DNA from: Alphaproteobacteria bacterium
GTDB lineage: Bacteria > Pseudomonadota > Alphaproteobacteria > Rhizobiales > Rhizobiaceae
NCBI GenBank assembly: GCA_016861165.1
Contig: BOKV01000030.1
Coordinates: 1 to 43,819, forward strand
Length of the DNA: 43,819 nucleotides
Direction of reading: 5' to 3'
A model generated the notes under the pieces. That model saw nothing but the letters and a program-made list of their open reading frames with translations, was not told the DNA's origin and made no database searches. Every line of letters begins with the position of its first letter. Position 1 is the stretch's first letter. Below are positions 42,045 through 43,819 of the stretch, in pieces. The translations under genes and the position numbers were made by a program.

Positions 42045-42189
42045 CAAGGCCGACGATTCCGGCCGGATCGCGCATTTGGTCGTCTACGATCTCGCCGACC
42101 CGGCACAAGAGGGGGCGGGTATGAGGCTGATCGAGGAGGCGCGCAAGGCAGCCGAGGAAGAAGAATCGGAGGAAGAGTCCGACGAATAG
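42045..42189 (+). pseudogene. 3' fragment of a lipoprotein paralogue
   Basis: Plus-strand tail DSGRIAHLVVYDLADP, AQEGAGMRLIEEARKAAEEEE, SEEESDE, stop TAG 42187. Compared with the lipoprotein at 41059 (GRYSRFDVLDLADPDQRAKGERLLAQTAEQER) it shares GR-x5-V-x-DLADP-x-Q and the following R-L helix, in the same place relative to the stop. Upstream the frame dissolves into the antisense of the gene fragment described at 41785. The exact left edge is uncertain by about 30 bp. Confidence 0.5.
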
Positions 42190-42219
42190 AGGGAGGACAG
42201 TCCCGTCGGGCAACGGACA

Positions 42220-42244
42220 GGGGCGGGCCTCGCGGACCCGCCCC
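42220..42244. terminator. GC-rich hairpin between gene tail and DUF4242 gene
   Basis: GGGGCGGG (42220-42227) pairs with CCCGCCCC (42237-42244) around a 9-nt loop, 23 bp after the DUF4242 stop (on the minus strand) and 31 bp after the plus-strand tail. No T-run. Confidence 0.45.
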
Positions 42245-42266
42245 GGGGGCTGGCTTGAGGCCGACC

Positions 42267-42551
42267 TCAGTTGTTGGCCGTCAGTGGATCGATGATCTGC
42301 GGAACTTCGGTGATCGCGCTGACAGGGATGCCCGAGAGTTCCGAGTGCCTGCGGATCGCCTCCTCGCTTTCGGCGAGGTAGACGCAGAAGGTCTTGTCGC
42401 CGGCGACGTAGCTGTGCTGCCACTGGATCGTCGGCCCGATTTGCGCCAGCGCCTTGTTCGAGGCCCGCGCCGCGCCGCACAGTTCGGTGACGGACATCTG
42501 CCCGATCCCGGGAATTTCACGCTCGATGACGAAGCGTTTCATCTGGCCCAT
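42267..42551 (-). CDS. DUF4242-family protein (nickel-binding SCO4226-like)
   Basis: 94-residue ferredoxin-like-fold protein: MKRFVIEREIPGIGQMSVTELCGAARASNKALAQIGPTIQWQHSYVAGDKTFCVYLAESEEAIRRHSELSGIPVSAITEV. The elements FVIEREIPGIG, WQHSYV, CVYLAESEE and HSELSGIPV are the DUF4242 signature; one structurally known member binds nickel. Function unknown. ATG 42551 has GGAGG about 7 nt upstream. Divergent from the LysR gene (140 bp), a frequent LysR-target arrangement. Confidence 0.88.
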   Translation of the reverse strand: MGQMKRFVIEREIPGIGQMSVTELCGAARASNKALAQIGPTIQWQHSYVAGDKTFCVYLAESEEAIRRHSELSGIPVSAITEVPQIIDPLTANN

Positions 42552-42634
42552 GGTACCCTCCTTTGCCATTTGCGGTTTGAAAACATGTGCGCACGAACGG
42601 CTGTGGTAAAGCTAGATCATTTTTGCTTCGCGAA

Positions 42635-42648
42635 AGAAAATCTTTTCT
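42635..42648. promoter_or_regulatory. AT-rich inverted repeat in LysR/DUF4242 divergent region
   Basis: AGAAAA-TC-TTTTCT, with TTCGCGAA (42627-42634) directly to its left. The region 42610-42690 is the most AT-rich divergent gap here and should contain the LysR binding site and both promoters. Confidence 0.42.
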
Positions 42649-42691
42649 GGCGCTGGTCATCTGGCCTGATTTGAAAGATAATCTTGAGCAA

Positions 42692-43684
42692 ATGGCCCGG
42701 ACCACGCATCTGAACGCGCTGCAAGCGCTGGAGATGGCGATCCGCGAGGGATCGCTCCAGGCCGCCGCCTCGCGCCTCGGCATCACGCCGGCGGCGGTCG
42801 GCCAGCGCATCCGCGCGCTCGAACAGTTCCTCGAGGCGGACCTGCTTCTGCGCGGACGCTCCGGCCTGCAGCCGACGCCCGCGCTGGCCGGCGCGATCGT
42901 CGACCTTCATGCTGCCTTTTCCGCACTCGACCGTGTGACCGAACGGCTCGACTTCGAGCGCATCGCGGAAATCCATATCGTCGCCGAGACCGACTGGTCG
43001 GACCTGTGGTTGCTGCCGCGGCTCGGCCGGTTCCGTGAGGAGCATCCGAACGTCCTTTTCAACGTCAATGGCGAGGGCGACGTGCCGGTGCGCCTCGGCG
43101 CCGCCGACATCGTCATCGGCCGGGACCCCGCGGGGTCAGCGGCGACGGGCGAGCCCCTTTTTTCTGAACTCTTCGCACCGGTCGGGACCCCGGAGATCGT
43201 CGAGCGTCTTGCCGATCCCGGCAGTCACGAAGCCCCCGGTTACCTGCCGGTCGGAACGATGCGCCCGGACCGGAAATGGAGATTATCGCAGGGCAGCATT
43301 GAGGGATTCCCTCTACTGCACATTAAAGAGAAGCGCGCCGAGCCACCGGTGCCGGGTTGGCGGCAATGGATCGAAGCCTTCGGCTACCGGCGGAGCGCGC
43401 CGGAACGGGGAGTACGCTACGCCCGCATGCGCGACGCGCTCGAAGGGGTGCGGTCGAATGCGGGGATGCTGATCTGCGGGCTATCCTGCGTGATCGGCGA
43501 GATCGAGGCTGGCTCGCTCCTGCTGCCGTTTCCCGGCGCCGCTCACCTGAAGGCCGACTGGCCCTATTGCGCCAGGATCCGCCCCGAGGCGAGGGCGCGC
43601 CCGCAGGCCGCCCGGTTCCGCGACTGGCTGATGGCCGAGGCGGCCGTCACGACGATGCGTCTCGACGCAACCGTCGCCGCCTGA
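42692..43684 (+). CDS. LysR-family transcriptional regulator
   Basis: 330-residue LysR regulator: HTH about 5-63 (HLNALQALEMAIREGSLQAAASRLGITPAAVGQRIRALEQFLEADLLLR), then a two-lobed effector-binding domain (IHIVAETDWSDLWLLPRLGRFREEHPNVLFNVN). GcvA-like in the head. ATG 42692 begins the conserved HTH; an earlier in-frame start would add 35 residues without family match. Probably controls the divergent DUF4242 gene. Codons between 43140 and 43340 are less GC-biased than elsewhere in the gene. Confidence 0.92.
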   Translation: MARTTHLNALQALEMAIREGSLQAAASRLGITPAAVGQRIRALEQFLEADLLLRGRSGLQPTPALAGAIVDLHAAFSALDRVTERLDFERIAEIHIVAETDWSDLWLLPRLGRFREEHPNVLFNVNGEGDVPVRLGAADIVIGRDPAGSAATGEPLFSELFAPVGTPEIVERLADPGSHEAPGYLPVGTMRPDRKWRLSQGSIEGFPLLHIKEKRAEPPVPGWRQWIEAFGYRRSAPERGVRYARMRDALEGVRSNAGMLICGLSCVIGEIEAGSLLLPFPGAAHLKADWPYCARIRPEARARPQAARFRDWLMAEAAVTTMRLDATVAA

Positions 43685-43692
43685 TCCGCGAA

Positions 43693-43819
43693 CCTATTCG
43701 TTGGAGCGCACCTTGACGCCGAGCCGCCCGATCAGCGTCGCTGGCGACATCATGGCGGCGCCGACAATGTCGCTGACGGCGACCGGCGCTTCCGGCTCGA
43801 GGCTGACTGAGATGTTGCC
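43693..43819. repeat. 127-bp exact direct repeat, terminal copy
   Basis: The window ends exactly at the end of this copy, so its true length is unknown. Same sequence as 41784-41910. It carries on the minus strand the last 41 codons of a gene whose upstream part would lie to the right of the window (stop TAG at 43694-43696). Confidence 0.97.

Overview
The window looks like a chromosomal segment of an alphaproteobacterium of the Hyphomicrobiales (Rhizobiales) type. The DNA is GC-rich with third codon positions almost saturated in G/C. The block perM-hdaA-ppk-ppx, divergent from purM-purN-rlmJ and followed further on by rnd and aspS, is familiar from that order, as is the run uvrC-pgsA-moaD-moaE. 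The species cannot be named from the sequence alone. No rRNA, tRNA, CRISPR array, insertion sequence or phage module was found. The left edge cuts an ECF sigma factor gene. The right edge ends inside an exact 127-bp repeat of an internal sequence.

Layout. 1-1501: an ECF41-type sigma factor operon (small membrane protein, carboxymuconolactone-decarboxylase-like protein, sigma factor) behind a promoter that fits the ECF41 consensus. 1.5-6.7 kb: ABC-F ATPase, VapBC toxin-antitoxin, DinB-like protein, ndk, isochorismatase-like hydrolase, hemolysin III-like protein. 6.7-8.2 kb: a mercury uptake module (GDCCVxC protein, MerP, MerT) divergent from MerR, with a MerR-type 19-bp-spacer promoter and no mercuric reductase. 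8.2-13.4 kb: moaE, moaD, pgsA, uvrC, a pteridine-reductase-like SDR and a CaCA cation exchanger in one long leftward series. 13.7-18.7 kb: outer-membrane beta-barrel protein, small hypothetical protein, AIM24-like protein, secreted hypothetical protein, rlmJ, purN, purM. 19-24.6 kb: perM, hdaA, ppk (with a candidate Pho box) and ppx. 24.6-28 kb: a two-component system with PepSY proteins and a cytochrome b561-like protein around a shared control region. 28-31.3 kb: rnd and aspS; aspS carries an in-frame insertion of about 56 codons inside a patch of foreign-looking codon usage.

31.4-37.4 kb is an accessory island of lower GC, all leftward. It holds six predicted secreted proteins, one with a VHL-beta-like domain, and a 580-residue regulator that joins a LuxR-type HTH to an alpha/beta-hydrolase fold whose nucleophile and catalytic histidine are replaced (Ile395, Asn566). 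A perfect 20-bp palindrome lies between the regulator and the first secreted gene. This is the best candidate in the window for an undescribed system: a ligand-sensing pseudo-hydrolase regulator controlling a set of exported proteins. That link is inference.

37.5-40.9 kb: a pyroglutamyl-peptidase-like gene, then a TetR-controlled operon of small-molecule-binding-fold proteins (two VOC, GyrI-like, DUF1428) with what looks like a truncated SRPBCC gene. 41.0-43.8 kb: a lipoprotein, a rearranged stretch holding two gene tails that have lost their 5' ends, a DUF4242 protein, a LysR regulator and the terminal repeat.
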